From Poriferisodalis sp964484385 (GTDB taxonomy: Bacteria; Actinomycetota; Acidimicrobiia; Acidimicrobiales; Poriferisodalaceae): 42,171 nt of DNA. Below are positions 23,863 through 33,353 of the stretch, piece by piece. Within the stretch, counting starts at the first letter, position 1. Every line of letters begins with the position of its first letter. A program made the position numbers and the translations under genes. The DNA lies in contig CAZAFV010000022.1 in the NCBI GenBank assembly GCA_964484385.1, forward strand, positions 1 to 42,171. Reading direction: 5' to 3'. The notes beneath the pieces were generated by a model. The model saw nothing but the letters and a program-made list of their open reading frames with translations, did not search any database and was not told the DNA's origin.

Positions 23863-26800
23863 CTAGGCCGATGTGGGCCTGGCCGTAGGCGCCGACGACC
23901 ACGTGCCCCATCCCTGAACATTCTGTGCTCTGACGCGAACCCTGTAGGTCTTGCCGTTCGTCAGGGACGAGAGCACCGCGCTCAAGTCCGTCAGGTCGGT
24001 GTGAGACACAGGAGTCTGCCAGCCAGCGCCGCCGACAGCGGAGCAGTCGTCGTCGGTGTCGTTGCAGTACGCCACTTCGTAGTCGGTGATGTCCGAGTGA
24101 TTCTTGGCGGGAGCCGTCCACGTCACGGTGATCTGTGCATTGCCAGCCGTCAGTCGAGGCGTCGAGGGCGGATTCGGTGCACCCGGTCTCGCCGTTGCTC
24201 CGTCCGTCCACGCACTCTCGCCATGGCTCCTGCTGATGGTGCGCATCTCGACGCTGTGCTCATTGTCGTTGGTGAGCCCAGAGATCAGGTAGCGCGTCGA
24301 ACTCGCACCGATCGTCCTCATCGTCCAGTCGTCGTAATCGCTGGTGCAATCCTTCGCAGTGTCCCCGTTGTCGCAGTACCGCAGCTGGAAGCTCGTGATT
24401 GTCGCCCCCCGGGCGTTCGGCCTGGGCCACGTCACGATCAGCTGCCGGTTGCCTGATGCCAGCGTCACCGTGGGCGCATCGGGTGCGCCTCTCGGCATGC
24501 CCATGGCGGATTCCGACCACGGACTCTCACGGTTGGCGTCCGTCGTCGCACGGACCCGCACTTGGTACGCGGTGCCATTGACCAGGCTTCCGATGATCGT
24601 GCTGGTGCTGCGGTCCGAGTGGGTGTGCTCCTGCCATGTGGCGGCCCACGTCGGATTCGAGGCACAGGTCAGGACCGTCGTATCGGAGTTGGTCGCGAGG
24701 CACGCCCGGTAGCGCACGTCATAGCCGTCGATCATCGAACCGTTGGCCCGCGGCACGATCCAATTCACGGTCAACGCCGTGTTGCCCGTGGTCACCCTGG
24801 GCATGGTGGGTGCTGATGGCGCGCCCACAGGCGTGCCGACCACCGGCGTCTCGGTCCACGGCCCCCAGCCCTTCTCGTTCTGGGCTCGCGCTCGCACCTG
24901 ATAGGCGGTGCCATTGGTCAGGCCGGTGATGATCCTCGACAGACTGGCGCCGGTATCGCCGTGAAGCCGCCAGTTCCCCCATGTCGGATTCGTGGCGCAG
25001 GTCTTGAAGGTGGTAATGGGGTCGGTCGCGGTACAGGCCCGGTAGGCCACCTCGTAATGCTCGATCGTCGAGTCACGATCGTCTGGCTCTTTCCACGCGA
25101 TGCGCAGCTGGCGATCGTCGAACTCCGGTGTCTCGATGACCGGCGCAGCAGGTACCGCAGCCGGGATGGCCGACTTGATCGGCGACCAACCGCTGTTGCC
25201 AGTGTCGCTGGTGGCCCGCACCCGCACTTGGTACGCGGTGTCGTTCATCAGGCTGCCAATCGTCGTTGTCGTGGTTCCAGCGGCGACAGTTACCGACGTC
25301 CATTGCTGGTTCCATTTCGGGCTCGACGTGCAGTCCTTCCGTGTCGCTGTGCAGTCGCGGTGCTCAACCTGATAGCCGGTGATGGCCGCGCCGTGCGATG
25401 CCGGCTCGCTCCACGACACCACGAGCTGTTCATTGCTGGGCTCCAAGATCAGCCCGGTGGGCGTGGACGGCGCCGCCAGGGGGACCGTGTTGGCAGCGGA
25501 CGACCACGGCCCGAGGCCGTTTGCGTTACGGGCTCTCACCCGCGCTTCGTATTTGGTCCCGTTGGTCAGCCCGGTGATCGTCGCAGCGGTGCTGGTAGCC
25601 GCGTAGCTCCGCTCGGCCCAGTTCCCCCATGTCGGGTTGGCGCCGGTGCAGTCTCTGGGCGTCGCCGTACATGCGCGGAATCCCACGATGTACTGGGTGA
25701 TCGCCAGCCCGTTGCTGCTTGGCTCGCCCCACGAGAGGCTGAACTTCCGGTCGCCCGGGTTGATGCTCGGAGCTGCTGGAGCTTCGGGCCGCAGTGACGG
25801 CGTGCCTGACGCAGATGACGACCACGGTCCCAAGCCTTGGCCTGCGCCACCGACGTCGTTGACAGCCCGGACGCGCACCCTGTAGGTCGTGCCGTTGTTC
25901 AACGAGGTGATCGTGTAGGTGGTCTCAGGCGGGTTTCCGCTGACAGTGCTCGGCGGTGACGGCAGCCAATCTCCGTCGATGCTGCAATCCGCCGTGCTCA
26001 CGCAGTGCGCGACGTCGTAGCGGACGATGGCGGAACCATTGTCCGCCGGTGCCTTCCACGTCACCACCAGCGATTCGTTGCCCGGGGTCAGCGTGGGCGT
26101 CGCGGGCTTGGCCGGCTTGCCGAGTGGCGATTCGCTCGCAGCTGCGGAGTACGGACCGACGCCGCCAGCAATGCGGGCCCGCACCCGTACCTCGTACTTG
26201 GTGGCATTCGTGAGGTTCGTGATCGGCAGCTCAAGGCTGGTGAGGTCGGTGTGGCTTCTCGTCTGCCAGCCGCCCCAGCGCGGATTCGAGCTGCAGTCTC
26301 TCGGCGTCGCCGTACACGCCCGGTACTGGATGTTGTAGCCATTGATCGTGGTGCCGTTGTCCGTCGGCGCACTCCACGAAGCGACGATCTGTCGGTCGCC
26401 TGCCGTCAGACTCGGCGCTCCAGGGGCGTCGGGCAGAGCCTTCGGCGTGGCCGTCCTGATCGGTGACCACGGGCCTAGGCCTTGGTCCGCGCCGCCGAGA
26501 CTGTTGATGGCCCGGACGCGCACCTTGTAGGGGGTGTCATTGGTAAGGCTGCCGATCTCGTGCCTGGTGTCCGTGCCTATGTCGCTGGCGTCAGTCCAGT
26601 CAGTTGACGTGCTCGCACAGGTGCCGGTGCAGTACTCGACGTCATAGCCGGTGATGTCGAGACCGTTGTCGGCCGGCGCAACCCAGGTCACCACCAGCGA
26701 CTGGTGGCCGGCCTCCACGGTTGGAGTGCTGGGCCTCGCCGGCACCGAGACCGGCGTCGCCTTGCCGGCGGTTGACCACGGGCCCACGCCGTTGGAGTTC

Positions 26801-28833
26801 CTGGCCCGCACCTGCACCTCGTAGGCGGTGCCGTTGACTAGCCCAGTAACCGTCACGATCTTGCCGGTGCCTGAATGGCTGCGTGTCCGCCAGCTGCCCC
26901 ACGTCACGTCGTCGTCATCGGACTCGCAGGTCCGCACCGTCGTGTCGCCATCGGTCGCCGTACAGGCCCGGTACTGCACGTCGTAGTCGGTGATGGCCGA
27001 CCCGGAGTATCCAGGTTCGTTCCATTGCACGAGGATCTGCCGGTCGCCCGGCGTCAAGTCGGGAGCACGCTCGAAGCTCGGCAGCTCCTCAGGCGTTGCC
27101 GATTGAGTTGGCGACCAGTCGCTCTCGCTCCCGCCGCTGCGGGCGCGCACCTGCACCTCGTGCTTGACGCCGTTGCTCAGCTTGGTGATCGTGGTGGTGG
27201 TGCCGGTGTCTTGATGGCTGTGGGGAGTCCAGCTGCCGCATGTCAGGCTCAAACCGCACGTCCGATATCGAACGTCGTAGCCGTCGACGGATCCGCCGCT
27301 CGGGGGCGTCGACGGAGCCCACGTCACCTTCAACTGCCCGTTTGCGGCTTCCACGGTCAGGCTGGCCGGAACCGATGGCCGCCCTGTCTGCACTTCCGGT
27401 ATGCCCGACACGATCTGCGACCATCCGCCGAGGCCGAAGATGTTGCGGGCCCGCACTCGCACTTGGTAGGCGGTGCCGTTGGCGAGGCCGGTGATGGTGG
27501 TGCTGGTGCCGGTACCCGAGTGGGCATGTGCGGTCCAACCGCCCCAGCTTGCGCCGGACGTGCAGGTGCTCGGCGTGGCTGTGCACGCGCGGTACTCCAC
27601 CACGTAGCCGGAGACCGCTGCGCCGACAGCGCTTGTGGGGGCTCTCCACGACACCGCCAGACCGGCGTTCCTGGTGGTCGCCGTGAGCGACGTCGGTGCG
27701 CTCGGCGGATCGGTGCCGATGGCCGTCAGCGTGCCTGCCGCGGCACGCGCCGCAGTGTCGATGCGGTCCGACCCGCTGATTCTGTGCAGAGCCGCCGTCG
27801 GGGCGAGGGTGCGCAGGCGGGCATGCAAGCTGGTGTCGAGCGCTGCGCTCCCGCCGATCAGCACGATCGCGCGCGGCCGCAGCTCCTGGATGCGGCGCTC
27901 GGTGGGAGCGGTCAGCGCGCTCGTCTGGGAGTACAGCACTGCACCGCCGGCGGTGATGGCCGCGTAGGCAGCGGCAACTCCCATGTCTGCCGGACTCCAC
28001 CCGTTCGCGATCACCAGGGTGGTGGAGAGGTTGGGCGCGGCCGCTGCTGCGGTGTCGGTGCGGGACGCGCCGCTGTGGCGCGGCACGCTTTGCACCGATG
28101 GCGCGAGCTCTCGGACACGATCGGCGAGCGATGCTGCGAGCACCACTGTGCCTCCGACGAATTCGACCTGCGAGGGCTGCTGATCGCGGATGATGCGCTC
28201 GGTCGGCTCGGTCAGGTCGTCGGCGTTGGCCAGCAGCACTGCTGCGTTGGGCCTCGTCGCCGCCAAGGCGGCGGCCACGCCCGTGTCTGCGGCGCTGAAG
28301 CCGTTCGCCACAATGAACGTGGTGGCATTCGACGGCACCGCCTTCGCAGCGGTGTCGAAGCGGTCGGCGCCCTCGATCCGCCTGACTGCGGCGCCGCCGA
28401 CCAGTGCGACCACCTCATCTTGCACTGCGGATGACAGCGCCGCCGTACCGCCGACCAGGATTACCGCCGACGGTTGGCGGTCTCGGATGAAGCTTGCTGT
28501 ACGGGTGGTGAGCTCTCTCGAGTTCGCGTACAGCACCACCGCATCGGTCAAGCTGTCGCTCTCGAGGGCAGCGAGGGCCGACGCGACGGCCGAGTCGGCG
28601 GAGCTCCAGCCGTTGGCGATGACCACGGTGCCGATCGACCGGCTTTGCGCCGATGCCGCGGGTGTCAGCACCGCCGCGATCAGCGCTAGAACAGCAAGCA
28701 TCGCCGTGCCACCGCGCACGTTCCGGTGCAGCGCGGATCGGGTGCGCAACAGCCGCCCCCTCAGTGCGCGAGAGCTGCCCCAAGATCGTTGGCGCGGCTC
28801 GCTGGGCGGACCAAAACGCGTCCATGCAGGCAT
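23863..28833 (-). CDS. Secreted giant protein: three CWB2 repeats plus twelve fibronectin type III domains
   Basis: The 1656-residue protein has a long basic n-region and a signal helix (MLAVLALIAAVLTPAASA, residues 45-62). Three cell-wall-binding type 2 repeats follow (about 68-160, 172-260, 272-360), each with VIANGWS-like, VGGT/IGGS-like and RxxGxxRxDTAA-like elements. From about residue 376 to the end there are twelve FN3 domains of roughly 105 residues, each with the NGTxYxVRVRA F-G region and a Pro-rich joint. Every FN3 domain carries two cysteines in the same place, after the first beta strands (typically YRACTAT...C). No LPxTG or C-terminal anchor is seen, so attachment would be through CWB2. 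ATG 28833 is preferred because a TAGAGT box lies 8 nt upstream. Adhesion or cell-surface scaffolding is inference. Confidence 0.9.
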   Translation of the reverse strand: MPAWTRFGPPSEPRQRSWGSSRALRGRLLRTRSALHRNVRGGTAMLAVLALIAAVLTPAASAQSRSIGTVVIANGWSSADSAVASALAALESDSLTDAVVLYANSRELTTRTASFIRDRQPSAVILVGGTAALSSAVQDEVVALVGGAAVRRIEGADRFDTAAKAVPSNATTFIVANGFSAADTGVAAALAATRPNAAVLLANADDLTEPTERIIRDQQPSQVEFVGGTVVLAASLADRVRELAPSVQSVPRHSGASRTDTAAAAAPNLSTTLVIANGWSPADMGVAAAYAAITAGGAVLYSQTSALTAPTERRIQELRPRAIVLIGGSAALDTSLHARLRTLAPTAALHRISGSDRIDTAARAAAGTLTAIGTDPPSAPTSLTATTRNAGLAVSWRAPTSAVGAAVSGYVVEYRACTATPSTCTSGASWGGWTAHAHSGTGTSTTITGLANGTAYQVRVRARNIFGLGGWSQIVSGIPEVQTGRPSVPASLTVEAANGQLKVTWAPSTPPSGGSVDGYDVRYRTCGLSLTCGSWTPHSHQDTGTTTTITKLSNGVKHEVQVRARSGGSESDWSPTQSATPEELPSFERAPDLTPGDRQILVQWNEPGYSGSAITDYDVQYRACTATDGDTTVRTCESDDDDVTWGSWRTRSHSGTGKIVTVTGLVNGTAYEVQVRARNSNGVGPWSTAGKATPVSVPARPSTPTVEAGHQSLVVTWVAPADNGLDITGYDVEYCTGTCASTSTDWTDASDIGTDTRHEIGSLTNDTPYKVRVRAINSLGGADQGLGPWSPIRTATPKALPDAPGAPSLTAGDRQIVASWSAPTDNGTTINGYNIQYRACTATPRDCSSNPRWGGWQTRSHTDLTSLELPITNLTNATKYEVRVRARIAGGVGPYSAAASESPLGKPAKPATPTLTPGNESLVVTWKAPADNGSAIVRYDVAHCVSTADCSIDGDWLPSPPSTVSGNPPETTYTITSLNNGTTYRVRVRAVNDVGGAGQGLGPWSSSASGTPSLRPEAPAAPSINPGDRKFSLSWGEPSSNGLAITQYIVGFRACTATPRDCTGANPTWGNWAERSYAATSTAATITGLTNGTKYEARVRARNANGLGPWSSAANTVPLAAPSTPTGLILEPSNEQLVVSWSEPASHGAAITGYQVEHRDCTATRKDCTSSPKWNQQWTSVTVAAGTTTTTIGSLMNDTAYQVRVRATSDTGNSGWSPIKSAIPAAVPAAPVIETPEFDDRQLRIAWKEPDDRDSTIEHYEVAYRACTATDPITTFKTCATNPTWGNWRLHGDTGASLSRIITGLTNGTAYQVRARAQNEKGWGPWTETPVVGTPVGAPSAPTMPRVTTGNTALTVNWIVPRANGSMIDGYDVRYRACLATNSDTTVLTCASNPTWAATWQEHTHSDRSTSTIIGSLVNGTAYQVRVRATTDANRESPWSESAMGMPRGAPDAPTVTLASGNRQLIVTWPRPNARGATITSFQLRYCDNGDTAKDCTSDYDDWTMRTIGASSTRYLISGLTNDNEHSVEMRTISRSHGESAWTDGATARPGAPNPPSTPRLTAGNAQITVTWTAPAKNHSDITDYEVAYCNDTDDDCSAVGGAGWQTPVSHTDLTDLSAVLSSLTNGKTYRVRVRAQNVQGWGTWSSAPTARPTSA

Positions 28834-28841
28834 CACGTCGG

Positions 28842-28847
28842 ACTCTA
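28842..28847 (-). promoter_or_regulatory. -10 element for the CWB2-FN3 gene
   Basis: TAGAGT on the minus strand ends 8 nt before the ATG at 28833 (5 nt before an adjacent in-frame GTG). No ribosome-binding site is present. Confidence 0.5.
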
Positions 28848-28897
28848 TTTCTCGCCAGTCTGCGGGTAGGGGATGGCAGATTGGCCTCAGGCCGACG

Positions 28898-29686
28898 TCA
28901 GATCATCTGCACCGTGTGGCCGAGCAGGGCGAACAGCGGTTCCTTGGTGGCTTCGAGCGCCGCCGAGACTTCTTCATGCGAGATCTCGCCGTCGAACATC
29001 CCCGCGGCCATGTTCGCCACGATGGCGATGCCGGCGTAGGGAATGCCGGCCTCGCGGGCCAGTGCCACCTCCGGATAGCCGGTCATGCCGACGACGCTGC
29101 CGCCCATCTGCGCATACATGCGGATCTCTGCGGGCGTCTCGAAGCGGGGCCCGTTCGTGCAGACGTAGGTGGCAGTGGGGGCCACGTCGATGCCCTCGGC
29201 CTCTGCTGCGGCAGCCAGGGCAGCGCGCAGCGACGGGTCGTAGGGCGTCGTCATGTCGGTGTGGGTGACCTGGCCCGGCTGATCGAAGAAAGTGGCAGCG
29301 CGGCCGGTGGTGAATTCCAGGTAGTCGTCGAGCAGCAGGAACGAGCCCGTCCCCCGCTCAGGCACCATCGAGCCCACGACGCTCACCGCAAGAATGGCCG
29401 TGGCTCCTAGATCCCCGATGGCCGCGATGTTGGCCCGGTAGTTGATTGCCGACGGCGGGATCGAGTGGTCGCCTCCGTGGCGCGGCACGAAGACGATCCG
29501 GCGCTCGTGCCAGCGGCCGGTCATGGCATGGGCCTCGCCCCAGTCGGTCTGCACCTCATGGTGCTCTGCCTCGCTCAGGCCAGGAAGTTCGTAGAAGCCC
29601 GTTCCGGCGATGATCCCCACCGGGGGGCGGTCGTGGCCCGCGCCGCCGTTCCCGCCGATCTCGTTCGCCTCACTCATCTCACTCAC
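28898..29686 (-). CDS. Methylthioadenosine/methylthioinosine phosphorylase family protein
   Basis: The 262-residue protein has the MTAP-type nucleoside phosphorylase fold: GIIAGTGFYELPG at the phosphate site, PRHGGDHSIPPSAINYRANI, then TNGPRFETPAEIRMYAQMGGSVVGMTGYPE near the base and ribose site. The family splits 5'-methylthio-nucleosides with phosphate to give 5-methylthioribose-1-phosphate and a purine base. Its GTG start overlaps the stop of an MTA/SAH deaminase gene by 4 bp. That pairing suggests methylthioinosine as the real substrate, as in Pseudomonas aeruginosa, though methylthioadenosine cannot be excluded. A second in-frame start, ATG at 29677, is possible. Confidence 0.88.
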   Translation of the reverse strand: MSEMSEANEIGGNGGAGHDRPPVGIIAGTGFYELPGLSEAEHHEVQTDWGEAHAMTGRWHERRIVFVPRHGGDHSIPPSAINYRANIAAIGDLGATAILAVSVVGSMVPERGTGSFLLLDDYLEFTTGRAATFFDQPGQVTHTDMTTPYDPSLRAALAAAAEAEGIDVAPTATYVCTNGPRFETPAEIRMYAQMGGSVVGMTGYPEVALAREAGIPYAGIAIVANMAAGMFDGEISHEEVSAALEATKEPLFALLGHTVQMI

Positions 29687-31029
29687 GTCCCAGATTCCTG
29701 CGCCAGTCGCTGCGCTCGATGCTGCACTTCATAGCGAGCCCGTGACTCGTCGACCGTGAGGCACACGCGGTCGGCAATCACTCGCTCGCCGCCTACCCAG
29801 ACATCGGTGACGTGCCGGCTTCCCCCGGCCCAGGCCACGTGCGCGATCAGTTCCGGGGGCGAGGTGACCGGCACGAACGCAGGGTCGTCGAGGTCGAGCC
29901 GGATCATGTCGGCCCAGCGGCCGGGCTCCAGCACGCCCGTGTGCAGGTCCAACGCCTCCGCACCGCCGCGGGTCGCCATGCCGATGACCTGCTGAGCACT
30001 CAGCACGGTGGGATCGAGCGAGGTCACCCGTGCCAGCAGCGAGGCGATCTTGATCTCCTCCCACAGATCCAGGTCGTCGTTGGACGCAGGCCCATCGGTA
30101 GCGAGCGACACCGTGATGCCCCGCTCGATCATCTCGGGCACCCGGGCCACACCCGAGCCCAGCTTCATATTGCTGACAGGGCAGTGAGCCACGGCAACGC
30201 CAGACGAGGCGTAGATGTCGAGGTCGGCATCATCCAGCCAGACGCTGTGCGCTGCGAGCACGCGCCCGTCGAGCGCGCCGGCGTCGGCCAGCAAGCGCGG
30301 CACGCTGGCCCCGCCGTGTTGTTTGGCGAGCGCATCACCCTCATCGGCGGTCTCCGCCACATGGATGTGCAGCAGGGCGTCCCGCTCGCGGGCCGCGGCC
30401 GCTATCTCCGCGCAGGCTCCCACACCGAGGTCGTACGCCGAATGCGGAGCGAACCCGATCGTGACGAGGCCCGATGGGTCGTCCACCGTGTCGTGCACGG
30501 CAGCGATCTCGCCGACTCGATCGGCGACGCTTCCGGTGTCGTCCAAGTGCGCCACCGACAACACCCCCGGGCACATGACCAACCGGATGCCGGCCTCACG
30601 GCCCGCATCGATCACATCGTGTTCGAAGGCGTACATCTCGCAGGTGGTGGTGACGCCCGAGCGCAGCATCTCGACCGAGCCCAGCGTCATCCCCCACCAC
30701 ACGTCGGTGGGATGCAGGCGGCCTTCTCGTGGCCACATCACCTCCTCGAGCCAGGCCATCAACGGCAGGCCGTCGCCTGCACCGCGCACCAAGGTCATCG
30801 GCGTATGCGCATGGGTGTTGACCAGACCCGGCATCAGCAGGCCGCCCAGGTTGATCACTGGTGCGTCAGTGGCCGATGCGTCGGCGGCGGCGCCGACCCA
30901 TGCGATGCGCCCGTCCGCACGAACGTCCACCGCCCCCCGCTCGATCATCGCGAAGTGCTCGTCGCAGGTCAGCACGACATCGGCGAGATAGCGGATGTCG
31001 ATCGAGGGGGCGTCTGATCCGTTCGGCAC
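29683..31029 (-). CDS. mtaD: 5-methylthioadenosine/S-adenosylhomocysteine deaminase (amidohydrolase)
   Basis: The 448-residue amidohydrolase has the N-terminal metal pair H73-x-H75 (NTHAHTPM), then IHVAET, AAHSVWL and LATDGPASNDDLDLWEE, the signature of the MtaD/TrzA branch. It should deaminate methylthioadenosine and possibly S-adenosylhomocysteine to the inosine forms. It starts at a GTG with a GAAGAT sequence 6 nt upstream and is the first gene of a two-gene unit with the phosphorylase. It is divergent from the Liv-type permease genes, with a gap of about 65 bp. Melamine/triazine deaminase activities occur in the same superfamily, but the gene pairing argues for nucleoside salvage. Confidence 0.88.
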   Translation of the reverse strand: MPNGSDAPSIDIRYLADVVLTCDEHFAMIERGAVDVRADGRIAWVGAAADASATDAPVINLGGLLMPGLVNTHAHTPMTLVRGAGDGLPLMAWLEEVMWPREGRLHPTDVWWGMTLGSVEMLRSGVTTTCEMYAFEHDVIDAGREAGIRLVMCPGVLSVAHLDDTGSVADRVGEIAAVHDTVDDPSGLVTIGFAPHSAYDLGVGACAEIAAAARERDALLHIHVAETADEGDALAKQHGGASVPRLLADAGALDGRVLAAHSVWLDDADLDIYASSGVAVAHCPVSNMKLGSGVARVPEMIERGITVSLATDGPASNDDLDLWEEIKIASLLARVTSLDPTVLSAQQVIGMATRGGAEALDLHTGVLEPGRWADMIRLDLDDPAFVPVTSPPELIAHVAWAGGSRHVTDVWVGGERVIADRVCLTVDESRARYEVQHRAQRLAQESGT

Positions 31030-31095
31030 GGCCTCATCTTCGCACCGGCGGGCGGCGAGGGGTCAACGCGCCCGCCCGTGACACAATCTGCGGCC

Positions 31096-32040
31096 GTGAC
31101 CCTGTTCCTGCAGCGGGTCTTCGACTCGTTCGCCAACGGCTCTGCGTACGCAGCCTTGGCGGTGGCGATCTCGATGGTGTTCCGCTCGACCGGGGTGCTG
31201 AACCTGGCGCAGGGCCAGATGGCGATGCTCTCCGCATATGTCGCTGTGGTGTTCGCTGCGGGGGCGGACCCGGGCGTGGCGTTCTCGGGCTGGCTGACGC
31301 CGTTCGCGACGCCGTGGCCGATCTGGGCGGCGGTCGCCGGCGCGGTCGTCGTGTCTGCCGCGGCGGGCGCCTTGCTGGAATACACGGTCATCCGGCCGAT
31401 GCGCGGCGACCCAGTGCCGACCATCGGGGCGACGCTCGGGCTCTACCTGCTCATCGGCACATTCGTGGTGAAGCACTTCACCGGTCGCCAGAGGTTCCTG
31501 GGCTCGCCGTTCCCGCAGGAGCACACCGACCGGTTCATCATCGGCGGTGCTCGGCTGTGGTTCGACACCATCGGGTTGACGCTCACCATGCTGGCGGCCA
31601 TCGGCTTGCTCGCGCTGATACAGCGCACGACCAAGGTGGGTCTCGCGTTCCGGGCCATCACGTCCAATCGCGACAGCTCAGCGCTCGTGGGCATCAGGGT
31701 GGAGTGGGTGGTGATGGGTGGATGGGCCGTCGCGGCCGCCTTGGGCGGGCTGGCCGGCGGGCTCATCGCCGGCGAGCTGAACGTACGCCCCGACATGATG
31801 GAGCGCCTGTTGATCTTCGGCCTTGCAGCTGCCACCCTCGGCGGCCTGCGCAGCCCGGCGCTGGCGCTCGCCGGGGGGTACCTGTTTGCCTTCGCCGAAA
31901 CGATGATGGCCGGTTACGTCGGCTTCATCGACAGCCAGGTCACGCTGGTGTGGGCGCTCGGCGTGCTCATCGTGGTGCTGTCGGTGCGGCCGTCGGGCTT
32001 GCTGTCGCGCAAAGCAGCGCGTGAGGGGCTGCGGACGTGA
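31096..32040 (+). CDS. Branched-chain amino acid-type ABC transporter permease, LivH-like
   Basis: The 314-residue integral membrane protein has the LivH hallmark GSAYAALAVAISMVFRSTGVLNLAQGQMAML. About eight hydrophobic segments and the cytoplasmic IQRTTKVGLAFRAITSNRDSSALVGI loop follow. I prefer the GTG at 31096, where LivH proteins usually begin (VTLFLQ) and CAATCT lies 6 nt upstream; a GTG 18 bases earlier is possible. The gene overlaps livM by 4 bp. Substrates of such permeases include branched-chain amino acids, amides, urea and aromatic acids, set by the binding protein, which is not in the window. Confidence 0.9.
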   Translation: MTLFLQRVFDSFANGSAYAALAVAISMVFRSTGVLNLAQGQMAMLSAYVAVVFAAGADPGVAFSGWLTPFATPWPIWAAVAGAVVVSAAAGALLEYTVIRPMRGDPVPTIGATLGLYLLIGTFVVKHFTGRQRFLGSPFPQEHTDRFIIGGARLWFDTIGLTLTMLAAIGLLALIQRTTKVGLAFRAITSNRDSSALVGIRVEWVVMGGWAVAAALGGLAGGLIAGELNVRPDMMERLLIFGLAAATLGGLRSPALALAGGYLFAFAETMMAGYVGFIDSQVTLVWALGVLIVVLSVRPSGLLSRKAAREGLRT

Positions 32041-33353
32041 CCGATTCACAAGAGCCGCCGACTCCCGATTCCGAACCGCCGGTGTTCCGCCTAGCGCTAC
32101 GCGAGGCCCCCGTCCCGCAAGGCAGTCCCGCAGCGAGCATTCCGATCCCGCCGGCCGAGACAACACCGCAAGTCGCTGAATCCGACACGCTTTCGGAGAC
32201 GCCGGCCACGCCCGGCAAGCGAAGTGCCAGCCCCGAGGCCGAGGCGCCGGGCCGCGGGCTGCCGCCGCCCGGCCTGCGCAACATCGAGCACGAGAACGAG
32301 CCTCGCGCGGAACCTGCGAGCGCATCGGAGTTTGAGCGGTTTCGTTCGCCCCTGACCGCGGTCGGCCCCTCAACGGCGTGGCCTACCCGGCTGACCGTTG
32401 CGGCACTGGTCGCGATCGCTGCGCTGGTGATCTTCGTGCCGCTGCAGGCATCATCCACTTTCGTCACCGATGTCACCCAGCTCGCAGCGTTCTGCCTCAC
32501 CTTCGCAGGCTTGTGGCTGCTGACGCACCGGATGGGGCTGCTGTCCGTCGGCCATGGAGCATTGACCGGCGTCGGCGCCTATGCAGCGCTCCACGCAGTG
32601 AACGACTTCGGCTTGCCGCCGATGCTGATGCCGCTGGCCGGCTTTGCTGCGGGTTGCGCGGTCGGTGCGCTGCTCGGCATCCCGGCGCTGCGCTTGCCGA
32701 AGGCGTATTTGGCGCTGCTGACCCTGTCGGCGGCGGTGGCGTTCCCGATCGTGTTGCGCCAGCTCGACGGCCCATTGCCGGTCACCCTCGACGGCGAGTT
32801 CATCGCGCCGTCCTGGACGGGCATCGCACCGAACGACGAGCACATATGGGAGTTCTGGGTGGTGGTGGCCTGGGTGGCGGTCGCCTTCTGGCTGCTGCAT
32901 GGTTTGCTGACTGGTCCGATCGGGCGCGCATTGGTCGCTACCAGGGACGAACCCACCGCAGCGGCGACCTTCGGCGTTTCGGTGTACCGGCTGCGGTTGG
33001 CCGGGGTGAGCCTCAGCAGCGGTCTCGCGGGGCTGGCCGGCGGGCTGATGCTGGTGCCAGTGAACTTCAATGACGAGTTTCAGTATCCCGAGGAGCTGTC
33101 GATCAAGCTGTTCGCTCTGACGATCGCCTTCGGCAGCACGGCGATCGGGGGCAGCCGGCTCATCATGACGGTGCCCGCAGCGACCGTCCTGGTGCTCTTG
33201 CCCGTCTGGCTCGTGGATCGGCCCGGTTGGGTCACCCAGGGCGGCTGGATCGGATTCTTGAAGTCCGAGTTCTTCCTGTATGCAGCACTGCTGCTGGTAG
33301 CCGCCTACGCGCGCAGCCGCCGATCACGCGCCGTCCGCTCCTACGACGCATGA
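32037..33353 (+). CDS. Branched-chain amino acid-type ABC transporter permease, LivM-like, with long N-terminal extension
   Basis: The 438-residue protein has a LivM membrane domain from about residue 115: FCLTFAGLWLLTHRMGLLSVGHGALTGVGAYAAL and the ATRDEPTAAATFGVSVYRLRLAGV loop are characteristic. The first 115 residues are hydrophilic, rich in Pro, Ala, Ser and Glu, and look disordered; LivM proteins normally lack this. The GTG overlaps the livH stop and the stop overlaps the methyltransferase ATG (ATGA). The LivF/LivG ATPases and the binding protein are absent from the window, so the transporter must be completed elsewhere or is split. Confidence 0.88.
   Translation: MTDSQEPPTPDSEPPVFRLALREAPVPQGSPAASIPIPPAETTPQVAESDTLSETPATPGKRSASPEAEAPGRGLPPPGLRNIEHENEPRAEPASASEFERFRSPLTAVGPSTAWPTRLTVAALVAIAALVIFVPLQASSTFVTDVTQLAAFCLTFAGLWLLTHRMGLLSVGHGALTGVGAYAALHAVNDFGLPPMLMPLAGFAAGCAVGALLGIPALRLPKAYLALLTLSAAVAFPIVLRQLDGPLPVTLDGEFIAPSWTGIAPNDEHIWEFWVVVAWVAVAFWLLHGLLTGPIGRALVATRDEPTAAATFGVSVYRLRLAGVSLSSGLAGLAGGLMLVPVNFNDEFQYPEELSIKLFALTIAFGSTAIGGSRLIMTVPAATVLVLLPVWLVDRPGWVTQGGWIGFLKSEFFLYAALLLVAAYARSRRSRAVRSYDA

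Noticed and set aside
26875..28434. A 519-codon open frame on the plus strand
   Set aside because: It lies antisense to the CWB2-FN3 gene, is rich in Arg, Gly and His with no domain, and reflects GC-rich codon bias on the other strand.
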